Source: Opitutia bacterium UBA977
GTDB taxonomy: Bacteria > Verrucomicrobiota > Verrucomicrobiia > Opitutales > Coraliomargaritaceae
NCBI GenBank assembly: GCA_002292345.1
Contig: DBBT01000036.1
Location: forward strand, 1 to 21,234
DNA length: 21,234 nucleotides
Reading direction: 5' to 3'
The first letter of the stretch is position 1; every line of letters begins with the position of its first letter. The position numbers were made by a program, and so were the translations under genes. This document shows positions 1 through 6,666 of this stretch, piece after piece. The notes below the pieces were generated by a model. The model saw only the letters and a list, made by a program, of their open reading frames with translations, had not been told where the DNA came from and ran no database searches.

Positions 1-190
1 AAGGTGCGCGCGTGTCCAAGGTGTAAATAACCTGTGGGGGTCGGTGCGATGCGGCCTCGGTAGGACGATGTCATAGCGAATGATTTAATGGAGTTTGCAG
101 GGTGAGCGCAAGCTTTCGGCGGCGTCGCTTAAGAACGAGACGCGCACATTATTCTGATTCCTGTGTCCTTGATGGTAACGGTGAGTGATC
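1..190. other. Window-edge intergenic sequence
   Basis: No gene can be supported in this stretch downstream of the antiporter gene. All three plus-strand frames run into stops within about the first 80 bases. One of them reads a short tail ending in CPRCK before a TAA at 28-30, which could be the last codons of a gene starting outside the window, but nine codons are too few to call. No hairpin followed by a T-tract is visible as a terminator for the minus-strand antiporter gene. Confidence 0.4.
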
Positions 191-1813
191 TCATCGCGTT
201 TGCGAGAAACAGTTAGGGAGCAATACCAAGCAAGCTCCGCCGAGTCCGATGCCGGCCCAAGCGGGCAAACCAAACCCCGTCGGCAAGAATCCGAGCACTA
301 ATGCGACCAATGCTGCAATCAGTGCGAACGGCATCTGCGTGCGCACATGATCCAAAGGATCAACGCCTGAGGCGATCGATGCGACAATTGTGGTATCGCT
401 AAAGGGACTACAGTGATCGCCGAAGACCGCACCACTGAAGACTGCGCCAATCGCGGCGGCGACATAACGATCTCGCTCTGCGTCTGAACTCTCACCACTT
501 ACGGCAAAAATTACTGGAATCGCCAACGGCATGAGCACGCCCATCGTGCCCCACGAGGTGCCGGTTGAGAATGAAATTACCGCGCCCAACAAAAAGATCA
601 TCGCCGGCAGGAATCCCGCCGATATGCGTCCTTCAAGTAAGGCACTTAGATGATCCGCTGTCCCTAGTTGACTAATTGCCGCGCCCAACATCCACGCTGC
701 AATCAGTACCACCGTTGGCCTTGCGATTTCCCGCACGCCCGACAGGAAGACCCTGCCAGCTGAGGATTGCGCGCGTGTTTTTGCGGTCTTCGCAGTCGAC
801 ATCAGCGCAGCGGCAGCGACTAACGAAGCCAGGACACTGGCGGCCACGAGAATCTGTGGCACATAAGTCTCAGCGCGTCCGTAGGCCTGCGCGAATTTGC
901 TCAGGCTGAACGGCAACAGCGAATCCGCGCCGATCACATAAGTCATTAGGGGGATTGAGAATGTGAGCACTAAGATTGGCACAATCGCTAAGCCCCAATG
1001 GTTGGCATGAATGGGTGACGTTTCTGGATCGCGAAGCGGCATGTCTCGGGCCACGCGTTCGGCCTTAGCCATTGGGCCTGGGTTGAACTCTCGCGTAATA
1101 GAGACCAAGGCTAGTATCAGTGCGAACCAGCAATAGTAATTAAAGGGCAGGGATTTAAAGAAATAGGCATAGGCACTGACCTCACGGCCGACCAAGGCAA
1201 AGCCCTCGTGGATCATCGATAGCTGAAAGGCAATCCACGTGGATATAAACGCCAAGCACGCCACCGCAGACCCCGTCGTATCCGCGAGATAGGCCAATTT
1301 CTGCCGCGAAACACCGCAGCGATCTGCCGCCGAGCGCAATAGTCGGCCAATTAACATCGTGTTCGCCAAGCCATCGAAAAACACCAATAGACCAAATCCA
1401 AACACCGTAAATTGCATGCGCTTGTGCGGCGCTCGCCCAGAGCCGAGCAATCGGTGGACCAAGCCTTGCAGGCCACCTCCCGCCTCGACCAGCGCAACGA
1501 AGCCTCCCAAGATCAAGGTAAATAGAATCGCACTCAGCTTCCAAGAAGAGCTAAAGATAGGCCAGAATTGTTGCAGCGCGAGCTGCTCAGCCGCGGCGAG
1601 CGGCGCTCCATTGGTCACCAGTAAGGCGCCACACATTGCGCCGACTAACAGCCCAATCAACGCACTGCGCGTAATGAATACGATTATGAGCGCTGCGCCG
1701 CTAGGGACGAGCGAAAGCCACGGGTTGTCCAATTGGGCAAGGCCTCCGCTTAATAGCAGCAGAATGACGACACTAAGAGCGGCTAGATTTCGAGTTGATC
1801 GTAGACCAGACAT
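191..1813 (-). CDS. Na+/H+ antiporter, NhaC family
   Basis: This is a polytopic inner-membrane protein of 540 residues, predicted to exchange Na+ (or another cation or a small charged solute) for protons. The family is recognised from three blocks. The first is FFDGLANTMLIGRLLR followed by SRQKLAYLADTTGS around residues 145-185. The second is the FSTGTSWGTMGVLMPLAIPV segment near 420-440. The third is GDHCSPFSDTTIVAS near 470-485. These match the conserved helices of the COG1757 NhaC superfamily, and the length is normal for it. An N-terminal hydrophobic helix follows a short basic start. The ATG at 1813 is the first plausible start, and no Shine-Dalgarno site is seen. It is transcribed divergently from the helicase gene and has no visible operon partner. 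Family membership is firm. The transported ion is not determinable, since some relatives exchange malate/lactate or other organic ions. Confidence 0.88.
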   Translation of the reverse strand: MSGLRSTRNLAALSVVILLLLSGGLAQLDNPWLSLVPSGAALIIVFITRSALIGLLVGAMCGALLVTNGAPLAAAEQLALQQFWPIFSSSWKLSAILFTLILGGFVALVEAGGGLQGLVHRLLGSGRAPHKRMQFTVFGFGLLVFFDGLANTMLIGRLLRSAADRCGVSRQKLAYLADTTGSAVACLAFISTWIAFQLSMIHEGFALVGREVSAYAYFFKSLPFNYYCWFALILALVSITREFNPGPMAKAERVARDMPLRDPETSPIHANHWGLAIVPILVLTFSIPLMTYVIGADSLLPFSLSKFAQAYGRAETYVPQILVAASVLASLVAAAALMSTAKTAKTRAQSSAGRVFLSGVREIARPTVVLIAAWMLGAAISQLGTADHLSALLEGRISAGFLPAMIFLLGAVISFSTGTSWGTMGVLMPLAIPVIFAVSGESSDAERDRYVAAAIGAVFSGAVFGDHCSPFSDTTIVASIASGVDPLDHVRTQMPFALIAALVALVLGFLPTGFGLPAWAGIGLGGACLVLLPNCFSQTR

Positions 1814-2008
1814 TTATAACTCAAGCTATGTCTGAAGCCGCAGATGTCGAGCATCACAAATTTTCAAAGTCGAAGGTCGCGAGTGATACCAGATATTTGG
1901 CAGGTATGCTTTCTCCTTGATTCTCAAAGAAATACACGCACGCTACGCGACTTCTTAATTGGACCCGGATGCGTAAGTTGGCCGGGCTTTTCACCCAGAC
2001 CACATATA
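1814..2008. promoter_or_regulatory. Divergent intergenic region, antiporter/helicase
   Basis: This 195-base gap must hold the promoters of two divergent genes. The plus-strand helicase frame stays open back to 1844, but its extra 55 codons do not resemble any helicase N-terminus, so I treat it as non-coding. A TATAAT at 2005-2010 overlaps the proposed helicase start codon and is too close to serve as its -10 element. No convincing -35/-10 pair was found on either strand. Confidence 0.35.
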
Positions 2009-3223
2009 ATGACGTTTCACGATCTTGGACTCGACGAGTCTATTCTTAAATCTATCGACGAGTTCGGCTTCACGACGCCGACTCCTATTCAAGCGGGTTC
2101 CATTCCGCACATTCTTGAGGGCAAGGATGTCATCGGCTCTGCGCAGACTGGCACAGGAAAGACTGCTGCTTATGCGCTGCCTATCCTACATCGGCTCGGC
2201 GGTCACAAACAAGGCGCTCCGCCTCGTTGTCTCATTCTTGGGCCAACACGTGAGCTTGCTGCGCAGGTCGAAGATCAATTTTCATCGTATGGTAAATATT
2301 GTGCTCCGAAGTGCTGCCTAATTCACGGCGGTGTCGGCTATGGTAAGCAACTCGATGAGTTGCGCGAAGGCGCGGACGTCGTCATCGCCACTCCTGGCCG
2401 TTTACTCGATCACTTGCAACAGGGCAATTTTGACCTCCGCTCAGTCGAAGTCTTGGTGCTCGACGAAGTGGATCGCATGCTCGACATGGGCTTCATCGAC
2501 GACGTGCAGCGCATTATTAAGATGTGTAACACAAATCGCCAAACGTTGCTGTTCTCGGCAACTGTTTCGGACGACATTAAACGCTTAGTCGCGAAGAGCC
2601 TGAAAGATCCAGTCGAAGTCTCTATCGGGATCAAACTGACGCCCGCTGAGACAGTGAAGCACGAAGTGTATCCAGTCGGCGCGATGCAGAAGTTCGACCT
2701 GTTGATCGCTCTGATCGATAGCATGGAAGTCGATAGCATGATTATTTTCTGCCGCATGAAAGTGGGTGCGGATCGTATCGCTCGCTGGTTGCAGGAGCGC
2801 GATTACAGTTGTGTCGCGATGCACTCAAATCTTCAGCAGAAGGCTCGTACTAAGGCCTTGGAGCAGTTTAAGGCCGGCACGATGAAAATTCTCGTCGCGA
2901 CGGACATTGCTTCGCGCGGTCTGGACATCGCTAACGTGACGCACGTCATCAATTACGATGTGCCGGAGCATGCGGAAGATTACGTACACAGGATCGGACG
3001 CACTGGTCGTGCGCAGCGTGAAGGCGATGCGATGACTTTGGTCGCTCCCGATGAGCAGGCGAAGCTCGATGCGATTGAGAAATTTATCGATCAGCCGATT
3101 AAGCAGCGTAAGCTAGACGACTTTAATTATTTTCACGAACCGATCATTCGCAGCGAGTCTGCTGCTCCGCCGAAGCGTCGTAAGCGCAATTCGGCATCGA
3201 GCCGTTTCGGGCGTCGTCGTTAA
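2009..3223 (+). CDS. DEAD-box ATP-dependent RNA helicase, RhlE-like, with DEVD motif II
   Basis: Predicted cytoplasmic RNA helicase that remodels RNA duplexes using ATP, probably in ribosome assembly or RNA decay. From the chosen ATG (404 residues) the domains run in order. The Q motif FTTPTPIQ is at 21-28, motif I AQTGTGKT at 45-52, PTRELAAQ at 79-86, TPGR at 128-131 and motif II at 152-155. Motif III SAT is at 183-185, ATDIASRGLDI at 297-307 and HRIGRTGRA at 327-335. A short basic tail (KRRKR, GRRR) follows. Motif II reads DEVD instead of DEAD; the Asp-Glu needed for Mg-ATP is kept. The start at 2009 is preferred because MTFHDLGLDESIL aligns with the usual RhlE/CshA beginning. An in-frame start at 1844 would add 55 residues unlike the family. 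There is no clear Shine-Dalgarno site. rsmE follows on the same strand after 136 bases. Confidence 0.93.
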   Translation: MTFHDLGLDESILKSIDEFGFTTPTPIQAGSIPHILEGKDVIGSAQTGTGKTAAYALPILHRLGGHKQGAPPRCLILGPTRELAAQVEDQFSSYGKYCAPKCCLIHGGVGYGKQLDELREGADVVIATPGRLLDHLQQGNFDLRSVEVLVLDEVDRMLDMGFIDDVQRIIKMCNTNRQTLLFSATVSDDIKRLVAKSLKDPVEVSIGIKLTPAETVKHEVYPVGAMQKFDLLIALIDSMEVDSMIIFCRMKVGADRIARWLQERDYSCVAMHSNLQQKARTKALEQFKAGTMKILVATDIASRGLDIANVTHVINYDVPEHAEDYVHRIGRTGRAQREGDAMTLVAPDEQAKLDAIEKFIDQPIKQRKLDDFNYFHEPIIRSESAAPPKRRKRNSASSRFGRRR

Positions 3224-3255
3224 TCGGCGAGTGTGGCTTTCTGTTTTATTTGGTG

Positions 3256-3275
3256 AGACCGCGTCCGAGCGGTCT
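3256..3275 (+). terminator. Hairpin between helicase and rsmE
   Basis: A perfect 7-bp stem (AGACCGC with GCGGTCT) closes a 6-base loop, 32 bases after the helicase stop codon. No T-run follows, so it is at best a weak or factor-dependent terminator or an RNA processing or stability hairpin. Confidence 0.35.
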
Positions 3276-3359
3276 AGCTGCGTCGGTTGAATATTGTCCC
3301 TATTTGAGTACGCCGAGGACGGTAGTCCTCCAGCAAATAACAAAAGTGTATCCTCGTTT

Positions 3360-4106
3360 ATGAATTTGATGCTTTTTGATGAAGCCTTTGAGTCGGTTCG
3401 ACTCGAAGGAAGCGATCCTCGTGCGCAGCATTTGCGTAAGGTACTGCGCGCAGAGGTTGGCACCTTGGTATTTTTGGGCTTCGTTAATGGGCCGCGTGCG
3501 CGGGCGAAAGTGGTGGCCGTGGAGTCTGATGGTAGTTACAAGCTGGAGGTGGTTGGCACGGAGCCAGCACCTGCCGCGTTACCGGTGACTTTGCTGATAG
3601 GCCTGCCACGGCCACATACGGCGAAGCGTATTCTGTTTGAGGGTGCGAGTCTTGGCGTGGCGAGCATTCATTTTTTCGAAGCCGAACGCAGCGAACCTTC
3701 GTATGCGCAGAGTAGTCTGTGGCAAACAGATGAGTGGCGGGATCGCATCCGACTGGGCGCGGAGCAGGCTTTTAGTACCTATCTTCCTCAGGTTGCGATA
3801 CATGCTGATCTGCAGTCGGCAATCTCCGCGCTGCATGGTGCGGACACGCATGTGGCGTTGGATAATTACGAGGCGGGTGGTTCGTTAGGTGATGTGTTGC
3901 CCGATGCCGCTGCGAGCGCAGTGATTGCGCTTGGGGCTGAGCGTGGGTGGTCTTCTTATGAGCGCGATGTGTTCCGTAAAAACGGCTGGAGGCTCGCGCA
4001 TCTAGGCGCACACGTACTGCGTGCCGAGACGGCATGTGTGGCTGCAGTGTCGGCGACGGCGACGAAGCTCGGCCTATGGACGGGGCAGACGACAACCGAG
4101 CTCTGA
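3360..4106 (+). CDS. rsmE: 16S rRNA (uracil1498-N3)-methyltransferase RsmE
   Basis: SPOUT-class enzyme that methylates N3 of U1498 in 16S rRNA of the small ribosomal subunit using S-adenosylmethionine. From the ATG at 3360 the protein has 248 residues, normal for RsmE. The N-terminal PUA-like part contains HLRKVLRAEVG. The SPOUT knot carries GLPRPHTAKRILFEGASLGV near 81-100, GAERGWSSYE at 192-201 and HVLRAETA at 218-225. The usual GPEGGF loop that helps form the SAM pocket reads GAERGW here. The open frame extends upstream to 3294, but those 22 residues are not family-like; MNLMLFDE is a more typical beginning. It may be read with the helicase upstream. Its 3' end converges on aroA. Confidence 0.93.
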   Translation: MNLMLFDEAFESVRLEGSDPRAQHLRKVLRAEVGTLVFLGFVNGPRARAKVVAVESDGSYKLEVVGTEPAPAALPVTLLIGLPRPHTAKRILFEGASLGVASIHFFEAERSEPSYAQSSLWQTDEWRDRIRLGAEQAFSTYLPQVAIHADLQSAISALHGADTHVALDNYEAGGSLGDVLPDAAASAVIALGAERGWSSYERDVFRKNGWRLAHLGAHVLRAETACVAAVSATATKLGLWTGQTTTEL

Positions 4107-4110
4107 ACTC

Positions 4111-4183
4111 AAAGGAGTGAGGGCGACTCGCCCTCGTTTGCGTCAATATGGGTTCAACGTGGGCGAGTCGGCCACACTCCTTT
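4111..4183. repeat. Imperfect 23-bp inverted repeat filling the rsmE/aroA gap
   Basis: Arms at 4111-4133 and 4161-4183 are reverse complements with 21 of 23 matches, separated by 27 bases. The left arm also contains its own 8-bp palindrome around C4127 (GAGGGCGA and TCGCCCTC). The structure starts 5 bases after the rsmE stop and ends 5 bases before the aroA stop codon, so it occupies nearly all of the convergent gap. It probably acts as a bidirectional transcription terminator or barrier. Its size and compound palindromes would also suit a REP-like or small mobile repeat. No second copy was found in the window. Confidence 0.7.
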
Positions 4184-4188
4184 GTCAC

Positions 4189-5547
4189 TTATCCGCGCAA
4201 TTGACCCAAGGCCGCAAAGAAGCCGGGGAAGGTCTTACCGCAGCACTCTGGGTTTTTGATGGCGAGCCACGGCTTGCCATCGCCAATCAAGTCGAAGCTG
4301 CCAAGAATTCCGAAGCTCATCGCGAAGCGGTGGTCTTCGTAAGTGTCGATTTCGATCAGTTGACCTGCATTGCGAGCTTTCATTGCACGTGCGCGTAGCT
4401 CGTTAGGCTTGGTACTGATGGTGAGGGCATCGTCCTCTTCTTTGACGAGCTGGCCCAGCTTTGAGAGTTCGTTGGCCATGCCAGCGATGCGATCAGTCTC
4501 TTGGTGGCGGGTGTGGCCAATGCCGCAAATGCGAACGGATCCGCTGAGTAGGGGTGCAATCGCGGCGTAGGTTAAAAAGGTGTCTGAGAAGAGATTAAAA
4601 TCGATTTCGCGATGGCCGAGGGCGATTGCCTCTGGAGCGGCACAGTTGGCGATCCATTGGTTGGATTCGGCATCGACGCGCAGGCCGTGGTGGGCGAGTA
4701 CTTCGGCGAAGCGGGCGTCGCCTTGGAGTGGTTCTGGGCTGAGAGTTGGAATCGTGAGCTGGCCGCCTTGAAGTAATGTGAGGGCGAGGAAGTAGCTGGC
4801 TGCAGAAATGTCAGGCTCGATCGAGTAGATGCCAGTGCTTGGAGCTTTATAGTGAAGTGCTTTGAGCGAATAGTTACCCTCAGCATCGCTGGTGGCGGGA
4901 GCCGCACCAAAAGCTTCACGCATTTTCAGAGTGATTGCGACATAAGCGGGTCGCACGCCTGGGCTGGCAATTTTCACATCGGCTGAACCTGCGGGTGCGG
5001 CGAGGAGCAGTGCGGAGAGGATCTGGCTGCTGGCGCTCGCATCGACTGTGGCAGTGCCGCCGTTGTAGCCTTTGGCTTTAAGCGTGAATGGGAAATGCCC
5101 TGGCATCCCGTGAAATTCAAACTCGGCGGCATTGAGTGCGACCAGCGCATCGAGCAGGCCGGACATCGGGCGGTCGCGCATGGCAGGATCTCCGTCGAGT
5201 GTGTAAGTGCCGCCAGCTTGCAATGCGAGAAAGGCGGTGAGGAAGCGCGCGGCGGTGCCGGCGTTGCCGACGTGCAGCTCTGCCGTGCTGTTTGGAATAC
5301 GGCCACCTTGACCTTTAATCGTGATAGTTGCGGCGGTCTGGTCGGCCGTGCATTCAAAGCCGAGCACAGTGAGCGCTTGGAGCATGATGCGGGTGTCGCG
5401 GCTAAACAGCGCACCTTCGAGGCGAGTTTCGCCTTCGGCGAGCGCGGCCAGAATCAGGGCACGATTGGTAATACTCTTAGAGCCAGGCAACTGGATGGTG
5501 TTGTCGAGCTGCTGCATAAACGGCTTGATGGGAAGTGGATCAGTCAT
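4189..5547 (-). CDS. aroA: 3-phosphoshikimate 1-carboxyvinyltransferase (EPSP synthase)
   Basis: Catalyses the sixth shikimate-pathway step, joining shikimate 3-phosphate and phosphoenolpyruvate to make EPSP in the cytoplasm. It has 452 residues, slightly above the usual 430. Visible motifs are LPGSKSITNRALILAALAEG at 20-39, GNAGTAARF at 94-102, RDRPMSGLLDAL at 124-135, SSQILSALLLAAP at 173-185 and ISAASYFLAL at 247-256. The catalytic-region Asp is in SDTFLTYAAIAPL near 322, HQETDRIAGMA lies at 348-358, and DTYEDHRFAMSF and NPECCGKTFPGF follow. The GNAG loop matches glyphosate-sensitive class I enzymes, although the sequence afterwards (AARF) differs from the Escherichia coli AMRP. The gene lies 110 bases downstream of tyrA on the same strand, which suggests an aromatic amino acid unit. 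There is no Shine-Dalgarno site before the ATG at 5547. Confidence 0.96.
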   Translation of the reverse strand: MTDPLPIKPFMQQLDNTIQLPGSKSITNRALILAALAEGETRLEGALFSRDTRIMLQALTVLGFECTADQTAATITIKGQGGRIPNSTAELHVGNAGTAARFLTAFLALQAGGTYTLDGDPAMRDRPMSGLLDALVALNAAEFEFHGMPGHFPFTLKAKGYNGGTATVDASASSQILSALLLAAPAGSADVKIASPGVRPAYVAITLKMREAFGAAPATSDAEGNYSLKALHYKAPSTGIYSIEPDISAASYFLALTLLQGGQLTIPTLSPEPLQGDARFAEVLAHHGLRVDAESNQWIANCAAPEAIALGHREIDFNLFSDTFLTYAAIAPLLSGSVRICGIGHTRHQETDRIAGMANELSKLGQLVKEEDDALTISTKPNELRARAMKARNAGQLIEIDTYEDHRFAMSFGILGSFDLIGDGKPWLAIKNPECCGKTFPGFFAALGQLRG

Positions 5548-5657
5548 GCGTCTTACGATAGAAAATCTGTACTGAGGAACGAAGTGACGACCAAGCTGGC
5601 CGTGACGCGAACACGGTCAATATGGCTGTTTTTTGTAAAATGTGGCGCCCATGCAAC

Positions 5658-6503
5658 TTACAATTGATCGCGGTAGGTTTTGCCGCGTTCGAGTTGCGCG
5701 ATGACGCCGAGTGAGTCTTGGTTAAGAAGAGCTGTTTTGAGATGATGAAGCTGGAGCTCGAAGCCTTCGATGGCACGTACGACTTCGTCGCTGTTTTGTT
5801 CGAGGATTTGCTTCCAAAGCTGCGGATCGCCAGAAGCGATGCGAGTGGTATCGCGCAGTCCATCACCGGCGAGATTACGCCAAGTGCCGTCTTGCGCGGC
5901 GAGGTAGCCGCAGAGTGTGGAGGCGAGCAGGTGCGGTAGATGGCTAACGTGGGCGACGATTTCGTCGTGTTTTTCGGGCGATACGGTTGAGACAGTCATG
6001 CCGATTGCATCCCAGAAAGCGCTGAGTTTGGCGATTACTTCAGCGGCGGCATCGTCCAGTGGTGTGAGGATGCAGGCCGCGTTCTCAAAAAGGTCGGACT
6101 GTGCATGTTCCATGCCTGCTTGTTCAGAGCCAGCCATGGGATGTGCGCCGAGAAAACTGGCCGAGTGCCCCTCGAGAACGCTGAGCGCTTCGCGGCAGAT
6201 CAGGCTCTTGGTGCTACCAACATCGGTGACCAGCGCATCTGCGGCGAGTCCCGACCTGATTTGCACTAGGAGTGGAACGATGGTTTGGACGGGCGTGCAG
6301 AGTACCACTAGATCGCTGCCAATGACGGCCTCTTCGGGGGAGTCGAACACCGTATCGCACCAGCTTTGGTTCAGGCATTTCGCGCGAGACTCAGGTCGTC
6401 GGGACCATGTCACGACTCGCGGGGCGAGTCCGCGTTCTTTTACGGCCATAGCTAAGGAGGCGCCAAGAAGCCCTGGCCCGAGTATCGTAATCTGCTGAAA
6501 CAT
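5658..6503 (-). CDS. tyrA: Prephenate (or arogenate) dehydrogenase
   Basis: NAD(P)-dependent oxidative decarboxylase of the tyrosine branch, converting prephenate to 4-hydroxyphenylpyruvate or arogenate to tyrosine. From the ATG at 6503 the protein has 281 residues, typical of the monofunctional TyrA core with no fused chorismate mutase or ACT domain. The Rossmann motif GPGLLGASLAMAV is at 9-21. VTDVGSTK is at 92-99 and the hallmark GAHPMAGSEQAG at 119-130. The helical domain has HDEIVAHVSHLPHLLAS at 179-195, including the catalytic-region histidines. The open frame continues to 6581, but MFQQITILGPG begins directly at the nucleotide-binding strand as in homologues. It is upstream of aroA on the same strand and diverges from the FGE-like gene. 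Cofactor and substrate preference cannot be read safely. Confidence 0.93.
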   Translation of the reverse strand: MFQQITILGPGLLGASLAMAVKERGLAPRVVTWSRRPESRAKCLNQSWCDTVFDSPEEAVIGSDLVVLCTPVQTIVPLLVQIRSGLAADALVTDVGSTKSLICREALSVLEGHSASFLGAHPMAGSEQAGMEHAQSDLFENAACILTPLDDAAAEVIAKLSAFWDAIGMTVSTVSPEKHDEIVAHVSHLPHLLASTLCGYLAAQDGTWRNLAGDGLRDTTRIASGDPQLWKQILEQNSDEVVRAIEGFELQLHHLKTALLNQDSLGVIAQLERGKTYRDQL

Positions 6504-6666
6504 GGAAAACTTCGATTTTGTGAGAAGAAAGAAAGAGATAGAACGTGATATGCACTTTCTTGGAGAACTGACAACTGACAACTGACGGAGCCTTTAGCCT
6601 TGCGGCGAGGGAAGCGTAAGGTTCATTTAGGCAGATCGTGTTTACAGTGCCAGCTCCAATTCCCTT
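6504..6666. promoter_or_regulatory. Divergent intergenic region tyrA / FGE-like gene
   Basis: This 163-base gap must contain the tyrA promoter (minus) and that of the 584-residue gene (plus). A TTTACA lies about 25 bases before the plus-strand ATG, but no matching -10 element sits at the right spacing. The main visible structure is the three-copy heptamer annotated separately. A weak inverted pair (CCTTGCG and CGTAAGG, 6 of 7) follows it. Confidence 0.3.
6566..6586. repeat. Three tandem copies of heptamer AACTGAC
   Basis: Three perfect head-to-tail copies of AACTGAC occupy 6566-6586 in the divergent gap between tyrA and the FGE-like gene. Short heptamer arrays can change copy number by replication slippage. 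Here such a change would alter promoter spacing but no reading frame. Confidence 0.85.

Noticed and set aside
1..30. Possible 3' end of a gene with a CPRCK tail
   Set aside because: Only nine codons are visible, too little to separate from chance.
1359..1835. Plus-strand open frame opposite the antiporter start
   Set aside because: It is antisense to conserved membrane segments of the antiporter and shows no independent signal.
1844..2008. N-terminal extension of the helicase frame
   Set aside because: It is open and in frame, but the 55 residues are unlike any helicase N-terminus, while the family-typical start is at 2009.
2005..2010. Perfect TATAAT before the helicase gene
   Set aside because: It overlaps the proposed ATG, so transcription from it would begin inside the coding region, and no -35 hexamer lies at 16-18 bases.
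5095..5667. Long plus-strand open frame of 190 codons opposite aroA
   Set aside because: It lies antisense to the well-conserved aroA and its translation has no recognisable domain.
5917..6498. Plus-strand open frame of 193 codons opposite tyrA
   Set aside because: It mirrors tyrA coding sequence, and its composition is that of an antisense shadow.
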